Shown here in pieces: positions 18,466-28,677 of a DNA stretch of 64,000 bases. Origin of the DNA: Hortaea werneckii (taxonomy: Eukaryota > Ascomycota > Dothideomycetes > Mycosphaerellales > Teratosphaeriaceae); contig JBAOKB010000172.1 of the NCBI GenBank assembly GCA_037044905.1, positions 1 through 64,000 of the forward strand, read 5' to 3'. Position 1 is the stretch's first letter. Every line of letters starts with the position of its first letter. Made by a program: the position numbers and the translations under genes. The notes beneath the pieces are model-generated. The model did not search any database, had not been told where the DNA came from, and saw only the letters and a program-made list of their open reading frames with translations.

Positions 18466-19060
18466 ATCGTAGCACGGCTTTTTCAGGCGACAGTCGAAGA
18501 AAGCAAATCAGTAACGGAAATGGATGTCAGCATATAGTCGAACAAAATGCAATGAAAGCAAATCAGAAACGCAAATGGATGTCAGCATGTAGTCGAACAA
18601 AACGCAATGACGACGATTCCCCGCGAGTTGGCTTCTGCCCCTCCCACTCCTCCCCTTGGGGGCTTTGGAGCTGCTTAAAACAGCTGAGTGGCGAAGTACA
18701 GAAGTGTCTTGTGGATGACATAGGCATGGTCTAGACTGTCAGGATCTCGAACGCCGGGTCGCAAGATACCGTCGTCGACGCTGCACGTCAGACCCTCTGG
18801 CGAATAAGCGATAATCCGTAAAGGCAGAATGATCTACTTCCTGATATGATTGGATAGCCATAATGAGGCTGACGAATAGTGCTCTTCACAGGGCAGCTAT
18901 GCATATGCGAACCAGCTTCCTTAGGCGAAGAGACAGAAGATATCGGAGCTCTCCATTGGTCGTGATATTCCCGCCTTTTTTGTGTTGGGAGCTGATGCAG
19001 CTACAACAGCGGGGTAATCAAAAGTTGTTGCCATCACAATGAAAGTTGCGGCTATGCGCG
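18466..19060. other. Upstream region of the HET gene
   Basis: No convincing gene in about 600 bp. It contains the 55-bp tandem duplication at 18500-18609, 35 bp before the HET start codon, so the duplication may lie in the HET promoter. Confidence 0.4.
18500..18609 (+). repeat. 55-bp tandem duplication in HET promoter
   Basis: Two adjacent 55-bp copies (18500-18554 and 18555-18609), each starting AAAGCAAATCAG and ending GCAATG, differing at a handful of positions. The differences show that it is older than the 22-kb amplification. Confidence 0.9.
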
Positions 19061-19426
19061 TTACGTGGTATGCGCAACTTGACTGCTCCCGGCCACAGTA
19101 TTTTCTGAATTGCCGATCCAAGGAGTACGCAGGCGATAGGATTCGAGATTTGGATGCCATCGTTGGGAAAGCTCCTCATCTCCATCTGTCCAGCCTAAAA
19201 CTAAGCGAAAAAAGAGCGTGCGCGAAACGTAGGGCGACCTCGCTACAGGTGATCCACTAACATTGTAGGTTAGGTTTAGTAGTGCGTTTAGGAGGTGAAA
19301 ACACATCTCAGCTCTGCGGTAGCGGTCATCTGCGAGGAACCGGAACCTCAGCACTAGTGCGTCGGGAGTTTGCACGCTGGGTAGATAAACAATGAACCTA
19401 TGAAGGATCTCTCTCTTGATGCGCAT
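19061..19426 (-). CDS. Hypothetical protein, possibly one exon
   Basis: A 121-codon ORF from ATG 19426. The first half (FRFLADDRYRRAEMCFHLLNALLNL) looks protein-like; the second half is less so. A GTTAGT...TTTTAG pair inside could be an intron. No family recognised and no support from neighbours. Confidence 0.25.
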   Translation of the reverse strand: MRIKREILHRFIVYLPSVQTPDALVLRFRFLADDRYRRAEMCFHLLNALLNLTYNVSGSPVARSPYVSRTLFFRLVLGWTDGDEELSQRWHPNLESYRLRTPWIGNSENTVAGSSQVAHTT

Positions 19427-19552
19427 TCCATAGATACGATGGGAGAAGCCGGTTGCTCAAGGTCAAGGTCTGGGTCTTGAGAATGGTCGCAATTCGTTGG
19501 TCCTCCCGGGGCTTTGTTGTAGATTCTCTACTAATAATTCTAAGCTTTACAG

Positions 19553-19753
19553 GAGCACCTGAAAAAGAAGAACGTCCTATACATCGCTATGTGTATTACG
19601 CGTTCCGAGCTTAACCACGATGGTCCCTCCTCCTTCGACGGTATGCTAATTACCCCTCAGGAACCCCGGTTGCACACCGGCATAGATGCCCACGAGGGGT
19701 ATTGTGGGAAGTCGATAAGTTTGACTGATTTGCCTTCCTCTATTCGTACATAG
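19553..19753 (+). CDS. Possible last exon of an unidentified gene
   Basis: A good intron 3' end (CTACTAAT branch-like, then CTTTACAG at 19545-19552) is followed by 66 open codons starting EHLKKKNVLYIAMCIT and ending at TAG 19751-19753. Codon use looks coding, but I could not find the upstream exon or a family. Too little to name. Confidence 0.25.
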   Translation, partial: EHLKKKNVLYIAMCITRSELNHDGPSSFDGMLITPQEPRLHTGIDAHEGYCGKSISLTDLPSSIRT

Positions 19754-19855
19754 CGCTGGTTTGTAGAAAGAACCCTTCGCGCAGATTCCTTCCGTCTCTC
19801 CTAGGCGCTTCTATACCACGTCATCTTCTTCCTACACGTATTCTACAATCACCAT

Positions 19856-20434
19856 CTACATGCGCAATGCATTGCTCAACCGCGGAGTGCTGCGCAGGAT
19901 CGAACGAGAGTTTTCACCAATACGTTGAGCACGGTTATCATGTTTGACAACCCGACGTTCGTGTCGTTCGATGAGAGCGTCGTTGATCACCTTCACAGCG
20001 AAATTCCAGTCTGGCAGCTTGGACGCTACACTGTGGAGCAGTCTGGTGGAGTCTAGCGGCAGTTCGCGCCAGCCATAATGCGTGAAAACGTCTTTTCCCC
20101 AGATCGCCAGGACGCTCGTTTGCAGCTGGAGTAGCTGCGCTCCACGATTCCGCGACTTGCGCTGTCGCTGAACCAGGCTCGCGAACGACGTCCACGCTAT
20201 GAATTCCTCCCCTCGGTTGGACTCTCGTAACGATTGAGGAAAGGCGTCATGGAAGGCAGCTGCAGTCAGATCTGCGAAGTGTGATATGCTGAGGATCTTG
20301 TCACGATAGCTTTGGCAAACTTTTCGTCTCTGCGTGTCGTAATCGCAACACGAAAATTCTCGATGGAATGCTGCAGCAAGACCGAGCGCCGTGGAGGTAT
20401 ACGCGGTACGGGCCTTGCTTGTGGATGGTTGCAT
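19856..20434 (-). CDS. Hypothetical protein, 192 aa
   Basis: The frame is open from about 20518 but the first well-placed ATG is at 20434 (context CTCACCATGC). The protein starts MQPSTSKARTAY, is Arg- and Ala-rich, and ends with a basic tail (HERRVVKHDNRAQR). It looks coding over its full length, with no transmembrane segment and no domain I recognise. Confidence 0.4.
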   Translation of the reverse strand: MQPSTSKARTAYTSTALGLAAAFHREFSCCDYDTQRRKVCQSYRDKILSISHFADLTAAAFHDAFPQSLRESNRGEEFIAWTSFASLVQRQRKSRNRGAQLLQLQTSVLAIWGKDVFTHYGWRELPLDSTRLLHSVASKLPDWNFAVKVINDALIERHERRVVKHDNRAQRIGENSRSILRSTPRLSNALRM

Positions 20435-20518
20435 GGTGAGAGAAAGCGAAGGTCCCGCCTCGGCACCCTGTCTAGCAAATCTAAGGGAAAACACCATGAG
20501 TCGAGCGGACGCTCGCAA

Positions 20519-21714
20519 TATAGAACTCTACTTCGGCGTTCGCCTAAAACTGGGGGAAGCTTCTGGTTAATGTTGCGTGCACAGATCATCTGTTCACGCT
20601 GATGGTCTGAGCTCTAACGACTTCGAAGCTAGATGGGCTTTGAGCGAGAAGGCTGGAAGGACGTTAGATCAACAGGAGAACGTAGAGAAATGCTGCAAGA
20701 GAGATACTGTGCTAAATACTGTTGTTGAACATCACGTCTTTGGCACTCAACGATCGCTGTTTGAGACTTTATCGAGTCGTTCAGTATGGATTGAATCGGT
20801 GGCTTATGACGCCGCTTTGAGGTTGTTTCGTTCAGAAGTGTTATCAAGCACGCAGGCAAATGCACGACGTTGATTGCAACTCAGGATCCGAAAAAGGTTG
20901 GTCGAGGAGTGGAGATGTTACGTTGCGCAAGATACACGCCCAGATAACGTTGTGTTTGGTTGAGACAGCTTACCACAACAGCACTTGGGTCGTTTGGGGT
21001 TGGGGCTAGGGTTATTCTGCTTCAAAGCTCAATGATCCTTCTCTGGAATTTCAGGCCCGATTTTCTCCGTCACTTGCACTGTCGCCCTCTCGTTCACATA
21101 CCTTGTTGAGCACATTTCACAGATCCAGCTCCATCTATATCAACCCTGCCATCTAATTCGAATGCATTCAAGCATTCACTAGTTCTCTACCCGCTTCGGT
21201 ACTGACGAATGATCCTTGCGCATCAACTTAGGCCTGTAACCACTACGGTCATGGCTTCTATCTCAGCTACGTCTTTGGTGTGCTTGCCCGCACTGCCAGC
21301 GTCAAGCGACATACAGGCTACCTATCAACATACATTTGTTGTCGTGCCAGGGAACTTGCAATCCGGCGGGTTGAAGAGGTTATACAGGCTAGGAAAAGTC
21401 ACGTGAGCTATTGCTCTTCTGCAGTAGGCGGATTACATCTACAAAGGGAAGGGACCAACTTACTACCTCAATTTTCGATTACTACAGAAGTTCGTTGGTC
21501 AGTGAGAAAATGACAGCATGTCATTGGTTATGTGGTAAAATTACTGGCTGCCTCCGAAGAATTGACTAATTGTATTCAACTCTGTTTATCTCTGCCTTAC
21601 TGACGAAAAAAGAAAAAAAAAAAAAAAGAGACTTTCGAGCCTTGCTGTGTTCGGTTGTGCCGAGCTCTGGCCTTTTGTAAGCTCAAGTAGCTGTCGGATA
21701 GGAAAGGATATGTC
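20519..21714. other. Region without a clear gene
   Basis: Short ORFs at 20577-20873 (+) and 21251-21406 (+, MASISATSL start, followed by a GTGAGC that might be a donor) are possible exons but not supported. A telomere-like CTAGGGTTA lies near 21006-21014. The poly-A tract A6-G-A15 at 21606-21627 is where units A and B differ. Confidence 0.35.
21606..21627 (+). repeat. Poly-A tract that differs between units
   Basis: A6-G-A15 here; A5-G-A12 at 43820-43837 in unit B. This accounts for the whole 4-bp length difference between the two complete units. Confidence 0.9.
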
Positions 21715-22026
21715 TCACCCTAACGAGTGACACCGTTTAAGTCGTCGACGAGTCCAGCTTCTAGAAGAGAAGAGTGCCAGAAAACGATAGCCTCCCGCCT
21801 CCAGAACAGCACAGCCCGGAAATTTGTGGATCGCGTAATTATTGGGACTAATACCGCTATTGTTAGCCGTTGACAGTCCAGCGATATTTGTTAAGAGCTG
21901 CATCGTATTAGTGTGGTTCTGCCGACGTGTATTTCCTTGTTGACGTCGATACAGTGTAATAAGTGCCGGCGGGAGGGTGACGACGACGCCGAAGATTGCA
22001 ATTATCGCCCCAGCGGATAGCGGCAT
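21715..22026 (-). CDS. Small single-span membrane protein
   Basis: A 103-residue ORF from ATG 22026. Residues 5-25 (AGAIIAIFGVVVTLPPALITL) form one membrane helix followed by basic residues (YRRQQGNTRRQNH), so the C-terminal part should be cytosolic if the positive-inside rule holds. Similar short N-terminal helices occur in uncharacterised fungal proteins. Function unknown; an intron near the 3' end is possible. Confidence 0.4.
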   Translation of the reverse strand: MPLSAGAIIAIFGVVVTLPPALITLYRRQQGNTRRQNHTNTMQLLTNIAGLSTANNSGISPNNYAIHKFPGCAVLEAGGYRFLALFSSRSWTRRRLKRCHSLG

Positions 22027-22573
22027 TTTTTAGATTGCTCTAAGAGGTTCGGCTTAGACTTTAGGGTTGTTAATGAACGTGATCCAGTACTGAGGTACTA
22101 TGTTTCCAGGTTCTCCATGTTAGCCTTTTATGTTTGTATGGGTGTAGGTGTAGCTGCTGTTCGTTCGCAACTAGCATACAGGTGCGAACTTGGGACCTCA
22201 CATTCGCAGTAGTAGACAAGATGCGAAGGAGCATGACAAACCTACGCTAATGCACTCCGCCTCGGACTCGTTAGACAACGGGAGGTGTCCTCTCCGTTGA
22301 TTCGCTCGTGTCTGACGCACAGGTGCTAGCTTCATCTTAAGATCCACGTGTGCAGTATACGTCGCTGCCTCGCTTTGAACCTACACCATTCAAGACATGG
22401 TCCTGACACGCGGTCAAACCTGGCAGTGCACGGCGTCCCTCGACTCACATTGTAAGAGCATCCAGATCTACCGCATGAATCTTCTACTTTGCTTTTCGAA
22501 TCACGATTACCTTCATGGTGCTACAGACCAATCTTCATATTACCCTTGCATGTATCGAACGCAACCCTGAAAG
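22027..22573. other. Spacer with a tRNA-like trace
   Basis: No protein gene. Contains TTAGGGTT at 22071-22078 and, on the minus strand, A-box-like and B-box-like sequences at 22235-22249 and 22181-22198. See findings; a functional tRNA is not supported. Confidence 0.35.
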
Positions 22574-23736
22574 ATGATGTCGTCTAGACAAGCGCGACCT
22601 GTGAGGCTGAAGTGCGAGCGTTGTCGCCGAGACAGGGTTGCCGTGAGTTTCTCGACTCTGTGTAATTCTCATCACTGACATGTGGTAGTGTCAACCGGCG
22701 GACAGGTTCTGGCCAGACCGAAAATGCGATCGCTGCCTTCATTACGGCTACGAATGTGGGCCGAACGTCCCTCCTCCGCACAGGGCTCCGAGGGCTGCAA
22801 CAGCTGGTGATCAAACACTAAAGCAGCTGACAATGCTGAACCATGTTGTTGACTGATCTAGTTCCAACATACTCCGCTCAAGGCCCACGCACGATACTTA
22901 CATGCATGTACGTCCTTCGCTTGATTTCGTGGGAGAACACAGGCTCCTAGACTGTAGCGACGATGACTTTGAATGGATGAAAGAATTTCTCCTGCTCCCC
23001 GAGAACAGATTGAAGAGCATATGCTTTCGGTTATCTGGAATCAGCAACATGCTAAAGGACCTCTCTGACACTGGACACGACAGTCAGGTGCGTCGGTACC
23101 TGGAAACTGAAATCAAGGGGCGGATCGAAGACGTCATTCCGCAAGCTGAGAGGGCTCCGGATTTCAGCAGCGAGATAGTGTTCGATTCGTGGCGTGATCG
23201 TGCGATTGTGGACATTTCCGGAATCCGAATAAGACTAGTGGATGGTCCGCCTCCTGATGACTTCTCAATCTGGCGACCACCAGCAACAGACCCGAGGGGT
23301 AAGCAGATGGGTACCTCCAACATCAGCTGCAACAGATCTGACCTGAATATAGAATCTATTCGACTGTCTGGTCCGCGGAATGACGATATGACACCACCTG
23401 GAAATTTCGCCCAGCTTTCCCCAGAAGCGGATCTCGACGCATTATTTCAAAGTCCTCTTCTCGACATTGCACTTGGGAGTCCAGCTTGATTGGTTTCAGT
23501 CAGTGCTAGGCGAGTCTAGATAGTGACTTTGCGCACTAACGTTGGACAGGAGGCACTTTGAGCGGATAAAGCTGTCACTAACAGGAAGGACAGGTTGGGA
23601 GTCCATTGGTACGTCGGAGGGTTCTTCCGGTAGAATTGCCTGCTCAAGTAGACGAGAAATGTCTTGCGAAGGTGACAAATGCCAGCAAAATGATAACGAG
23701 ATGGACGTAAATGCTCTTACATCACGCGTTGTCTGA
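22574..23736 (+). pseudogene. Zn2Cys6-like regulator, broken by in-frame TGA
   Basis: Exon 1 is 22574-22642; a 46-bp intron (22643-22688, GTGAGT...CACTGAC...TAG) joins it to an exon from 22689. The first 46 residues carry C14-x2-C17-x6-C24-x11-C36-x2-C39-x6-C46, a fungal Zn2Cys6-type binuclear cluster that binds DNA. The frame meets TGA at 22854-22856 and then stays open in the same frame to 23489 (VRPSLDFVGEHRLLD and an acidic C-terminal region). A likely final exon starts at 23532 after a CACTAAC...GACAG acceptor and ends at 23736. No canonical in-phase intron removes the TGA that I could find, so the gene is probably dead in all copies, or the base is a consensus error. Confidence 0.5.
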
Positions 23737-23947
23737 TCCGCTCGCCCGCTCCAGTGACTACTTTACATTGACTCGCCTCTACAGCTTCTGAAACGTGGCA
23801 CGTTTCGGATCTGCAGCCATAACTCCAAGCGCGCAAACCCGGAAAATTTGCTGCAATCGAAGTGTGCAACATATGGCCATCTGCGCAATTTGTGGGAATG
23901 CGATGCGTTACAGGGAATCGTAGTTGCGTAGGCTATGACACTCAGCT

Positions 23948-24334
23948 CTACTGTGCCCCAGGTAACATTGTCTTGACGCGATGCAAAGTAGTGTTTATGT
24001 AACCTGAAACTATTCTGAGAGTTCTGCTCATAACGACACGATCACGTGATTGCTTCCCGTCTCCCTGTCTGGTCTTATGGGACAGCCCAATCTCAACTCG
24101 GCAGCGCTTGAGGATTTGAATCATGTCGTACGGAAGATCTTCTACCATCAACCTAGCATAGACAATACATTCGCCCATCAAGTCTTCCTGTGCGTTTCGT
24201 GAGGGCCTGCGCGACTGGCTGAGGAAGATGACGCAAATCCTGGGGAACGACGCGTAGGAATTGCGATACTCAGGTAGCGCAGAACCCACACCGCGTTGGT
24301 TGGCGTGGCAGTCAGGCATTTTTCTACAACACAT
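23948..24334 (-). CDS. Hypothetical ORF, doubtful
   Basis: 128 codons from the frame start at 24334. The middle (EDLMGECIVYARLMVEDLPYDMIQILKRCRVEIG) looks protein-like; no family recognised. It sits between the broken Zn2Cys6 gene and the broken orphan and may be a fragment. Confidence 0.2.
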   Translation of the reverse strand: MCCRKMPDCHANQRGVGSALPEYRNSYASFPRICVIFLSQSRRPSRNAQEDLMGECIVYARLMVEDLPYDMIQILKRCRVEIGLSHKTRQGDGKQSRDRVVMSRTLRIVSGYINTTLHRVKTMLPGAQ

Positions 24335-24393
24335 ACCAGCAGCGCTCTTGCTTGCATCGTTTGTACAAGCATGAACATAAGTCGTACAGATCG

Positions 24394-24998
24394 ATGGACT
24401 CGAAGCCCGCGCATGACGTTACGCCTGATACACCACCGGATGACAACGTCTCGCCTGGAGTACGCACCCCTGCTGCGCGCACTCTCCCGCGCACTCCGCC
24501 CTTCTCACCATCCCAGCAGCAACGCAACGCACAGCCGCAGAGGACATCAGATCCTATCATTGAGCGCGTCGAAAGCGTCATCGACTGGTACAGTCGAGGG
24601 GAGATATTGGAATCCGATCAAAGGTCTGGATTCGAGCTCTCTCTGACGCAGCTGGACGACCTTGAGCGTGGTTTGCAAAACGAGAAGCCTCCTCTGTGGT
24701 CTCTCCAGGAGTATCAACTTTGCTACGACTTCGAAGCACCAGACTGAGAAGGCAAAGTTGTTTTGCGTATACCTAGTGGGATCCGGGAGGATTTCGTTGG
24801 ATCTTTGAAACCACAATTGGGAAGAAGCTCGCGAATCTTGCAAACAAGCTCTCCATGTCAGATGAAAGGGCTGATCCGAGAAATGACGGATATGCAACGT
24901 TCAAGCACACGGGACCAGAGCTCGACGGCAGCGACAAATGCGTTGCTTCAACTTTGGAACAGCCACGTTCACGGTGCTTTCGCCAGCAAAGGCTGTAG
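24394..24998 (+). pseudogene. Broken fungal orphan (restriction-fold-like family)
   Basis: From ATG 24394 a Pro/Thr-rich N-terminus leads into FELSLTQLDDLERGL ... YQLCYDFEAPD, then TGA (24745-24747), then EGKVVLRIPSGIREDFVG in the same frame; the similarity continues in another frame (IGKKLANLANKLSMSDERAD to DGSDK) until TAG at 24996-24998. The order matches a common uncharacterised fungal family that I recall (LRYDYD...LRMPS..HE.F). It therefore has one stop and one frameshift. Its 3' end overlaps the convergent nuclease-like gene by 30 bp. Confidence 0.45.
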
Positions 24999-26331
24999 GA
25001 TCATGTCGTTGAACCAAGGCCGGTATTCGGTTTGAGTCCACTCCATCAGATATTGTAGTGCTGCAACCACGGCTTGTGTGTCGATTACGTTCTTGGAAGA
25101 GCCGATAGAGTAGCCAGAGAGTAGCCGAGCACCATCAACGTGATCTTCGAAAAATAGACAGGTCCAGTCATGACCTTGTACGACAAGTGCTGGTAGGACA
25201 GGTATCGATGCTGTGTCTGGCTGGCCAGCGAGAGCGAGCAATTCGCGCAGTTTTGCAACATGTCGAATCACCCAGAGGGACAATTGCGACTGTGCCGCTC
25301 GCCATCCTTCTCCAGTGAGTTTCGTCTCAATATGCACTGCGGTTGGTGCAAATCGTATAGGTTCGTAGAGAGTGGGATTGACTGCATTTGTGTATCGAGA
25401 AAGGCTCCTTCTCTCTTCGTGAGACAAGCGGAGGCCAACTGAGAAGTCGATGCGAGAGTTTGGCTCCGCGGAGTTCTGGCGATAGTCTGCGAGCGAGAAG
25501 GCATCCGACTCTATCGAAGCGGCGGTACTGTCAGCCACCGTCAGCTCACTCAATCCTCCGAGACATTATCAGACACAGAACCCACACATTGTCACATCTA
25601 AGATCACGCGACCATCTTGAATCGCGCAAAGAGATCCTGAGTAGTGCTGTATGCACGTCACCATTCCATGCTGCTTCAGAAGCTCGCTCCGCCTCATTCT
25701 CATTTGCTTGATTGACGATACTGATGACCTCTACGCAACTTGGAGAGTTGCCGACGAGCCTGCGTTGTTCGGAGAAAAGCCTCTCCGTCAGGTCATCGTC
25801 ATCGTCCAGATATGGTTGCATCGCGTCCATGTTGTCCGGGTGTATAATTCCGACTCTTAATTGACATTTCCGCAGATTTCGAGCAATCCTTTGCGCACTC
25901 TGTGGAAGTTCTCGTACAGTACCTATGCTATGTAGCATCACTGGGTAACGAGCAAGGCTCAAACTTTCGAGACGCTTCTTTGGACTTTCGCTCCTTCGCC
26001 GTTTGGCTGCGCGGCTTTGGCTGGATGCTGTATCCGAACCAGCTGCAGATGACCGGATTGAGGAAGTGGAGGATACCGAAGGACTCGGGTGGAGTGTCCG
26101 AAATGCATTGGTAAGTGGTGCTATAGGTTGCGGACGTGGTGTGTTGGCATGGTCTGCATCTTCTGTGTCCGTGTTGGGTGTGGCCATCTCTCGCCGTCGC
26201 ATGGGTGTGTGCTCCATAGTGTCACTGAGTTCGTCCAGACAACGCTTGCGTGTCTTGCGATGCGACGATAGGCCTGGGAGATTCTCGATCCACTGTGTGA
26301 TATCATTCGATCGTGCCATGAGACTTTGCAT
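24969..26331 (-). CDS. PD-(D/E)XK nuclease-like protein
   Basis: Two exons, 26331-25586 and 25527-24969, give 434 residues. The 58-bp intron (25528-25585, GTGGGT...CTGACAG) restores the family block CDN-VTAASIE. The frame is open upstream to 26388, but the first ATG is at 26331; ATG 26319 (MARSND) is also possible. The N-terminal 150 residues are low-complexity, Ser/Arg/Pro-rich, with a basic KRRRSESPKKR. The core has ASEAAWNGDVH, D276 (SRIDFSV), then E316-T-K318 (HIETKL), QGHDW and a final YRPWF, which fits the fungal PD-(D/E)XK nuclease-like family with its D ... ExK site. Cleavage activity has not been shown for this group as far as I know. Confidence 0.75.
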
Positions 26332-26388
26332 GTTCGGGCACGAAAGATCATTCTCAAGGTTGAGCAGCCCCCGTGGAACTGTTGACAA

Positions 26389-26692
26389 ACAAACGGGGCG
26401 AGCCGTTTACCCCGCATTGTCTAAGCCCCACGAAAGCCGCGACAGCGACAAGAATAGAATTGTTTTGGACTATCCTGCTCACGATCACTTAATTGCAGTT
26501 GGGCGACTGGCAAACAACGAGAGCGAGGTTTGTATCCTGAACACCAGCACGGTGTCCTTTTTTTAAAATCGTGCAAGTGCGTAGATGTCAAGTACTCATG
26601 TCCGCAATACGTGTGCAAAATAATGGTTGCATCTAAAGCGTATGGGTTCAGCTATGTGCATGTGCATGTGCGTTATCATCAACCATCACGCG

Positions 26693-26735
<43 letters not shown>

Positions 26736-27303
26736 CCACTGGAGCAGGAGAGGCTTGGTCTTGCATGCTGCGGAAACGAGCATGATTCGAAGGTTATGTC
26801 AGCAGCGCATTCCTGCCAGGGCGTCACGCAGAGAAGATCGGTATAGGCTCGAAGGCGATCGACAGATGCGAGGAATCTTCAATGAATCTGGCATGCGAGC
26901 AAGCGCTGGCCGGCTTCATGTTGTTCGCGTCCATGTTTCCAGGACCTACCCCTCACCACCAGTGTCTATGGGTAGCATGCTATGGTCGCCCCCCGCAGTA
27001 AAAAGCCAATACAACTGCGTACCGGTGATCGATCGATAGCTAGGTGTATCCTATTGGAGCACATGACGTGTAATAAGATCTTTGTCGAATGCAACCATGG
27101 TAATGTGAGGGACACGAGTTGCTTTCGCAAGATAATCTGACTGATTGACCCGATCCGCCCTCCTACCTTCTAGGGCACCATCGCCTGGCGTTGCCGCGCC
27201 CATTGAAGGGTTAATCATATATAACGACGGTGTCAAGTGTCAGATGAACGACGGAGCGTGTCCGTATGTCTGCCGTGGAATAGGGACAATGAAATGGCAC
27301 TAG
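26389..27303. other. Spacer with GT microsatellite
   Basis: About 900 bp without a supported gene. An ORF at 26530-27039 runs straight through the GT repeat and is not credible. Confidence 0.4.
26695..26732 (+). repeat. (GT)19 microsatellite
   Basis: 38 bp of pure GT; the same length is present in unit B at 48905-48942. Confidence 0.97.
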
Positions 27304-28677
27304 CGAACCGCCCACGACTTCTCCCCCGGACAGAGACGAGGTGGCTCCGGGCGATTAAAAAAGGAGGACATTGAGCGTCAGATTTCGCAATCTTGTCGCC
27401 ATGTGCGGTGTCAGCGATTCTTTGTACAGAAGGACCATTCGCAGTATTTCGAAGTGCGGTCGACTCCCGACACCGACCGGCGAGGGATTAGCCGCGACCA
27501 GACCCAGGAGACGTGGTCACAGGTGTGGGAGAGAGCGTGCTCGCACTACGACGAGATCCGGGCTAGCGACACCATCCGACCAGGCGAGGCAGACGAGGTC
27601 AACCCGTGGTTACGGCGTACAGGGTGGGTGCCGTATCTGGAGGGGTTTAGCAGCCGAGACATCTTGCGGTTGATCGAAGAGCCAGCCGATGACGAAGCCG
27701 CTTTGTTAAGTCAGGTCGACGAGATCGACGCCGATGTCTTCCGCGAGCAAGTAGCCGCCGTCATTTGGCACGCCGTCGCGGATGTCGCCCGCATTAGCCA
27801 GGAGACGGTGTCTCAGAGCGGCGTCATGCTGCGATTCGAAGCTATCCGTACCGAGGTGCATCAGAACATCTACCACCCGCTAGAGCCGTATCAGACCCGC
27901 GACGACATCGCCCGACAAGGCCGATACTGGCAGCAGATCGTTGTCTTTCTCGTCCGCGCCCGGCAGGAGCACGACGGGCAGGCCCCGCCGTTCAAATTCA
28001 ACCGCCGACAAGATCGGGCATATCAACGCTTGATGGCTGCCGCGGAGGCGGTCGTGACCCAGAGCGACGAGAGCGATCTGTCCGACGACTCAGATGCGTC
28101 TCCCGTCGACCACAGCGATGCCGAACATGCCAGCATCCGTCGCGCTCCGCCCCCGCCGCGGCAGACACTAACCGAGCTGCAGTCGGCGTGTCTCTTGTTT
28201 TGCACCGAGCTGCTCAATCAACGGATCTACAACCGCGAGTACGACATGGCGATGATCTGCGCACTAGCTGCGCTTGGGGTTAGTCCGACAGGCAAAGGGT
28301 TTCGCGGCCCCGACACATACCCGTCCATCTTGTCGACCGTGATCAAAGTCGCCCATTTCATCGTCGTGCAGCAAGCGGACCAGTTGGGACAGTGGGCCGA
28401 CGAGAAATACAGCCCACGCGATAGCCCGATCATACTCGAGGACAGCGGGTATGAGAGTAGTGGGAGCTGTAACTCTCCCCGGCGGCGGGGCTTAAGCAGT
28501 TTCGACTGGGTGCGACGAATGATGGATGGGTTTATGGTCCGGGGGTGTAACAGCCCGATGCAGTGGATGTTGGATCTGGGGGCGTACGGGATGAAGATCG
28601 GTTTCAACACGACGTCTCCCGGGCACGTCGACTGGAGCAATGGCGATACACTGCAGTATAAGTCGCTCAAGTTCTCG
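27304..28677 (+). pseudogene. Helicase-type internal fragment joined to inverted N-terminus
   Basis: An open frame from 27304 (after TAG 27301-27303) that aligns with the N-terminal half of the telomeric helicase at 399-5501: CQRFF, NPWLRRTGWVPYLEGF against DPWLEHTSWAHHLAGF, then the NREYDMAMICALAALG and NSPMQWMLDLGAYGMKI blocks. It ends near KFS at about 28677; beyond this the frame stays open by chance as antisense of the inverted zinc-finger fragment, so the apparent 455-residue product is chimeric. No ATG precedes the aligned part, and no helicase core exists in the unit. The A/B unit junction (28295/28296) lies inside it. Confidence 0.65.

Larger units (their letters stand above)
6082..28295 (+). 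repeat. Tandem array unit A (22,214 bp)
   Basis: First complete copy of the head-to-tail repeat. Similarity to the later copies begins exactly at AGGGTTTCGCGG (6082) and recurs at 28296 and 50506. Features in unit B lie 22,214 bp downstream up to the poly-A tract at 21606-21627 and 22,210 bp downstream after it. The phase is arbitrary: the unit starts inside a helicase-gene fragment because the array is cut off there. Confidence 0.95.

Noticed and set aside
26530..27039. A 169-codon ORF through the GT microsatellite
   Set aside because: A Cys-Val repeat encoded by GT dinucleotides; no protein-like sequence on either side.
6082..28295. Starship giant transposon
   Set aside because: Metal ATPase and NLR/HET cargo would fit, but no DUF3435-type tyrosine recombinase is visible in the unit, and the copies are in tandem.
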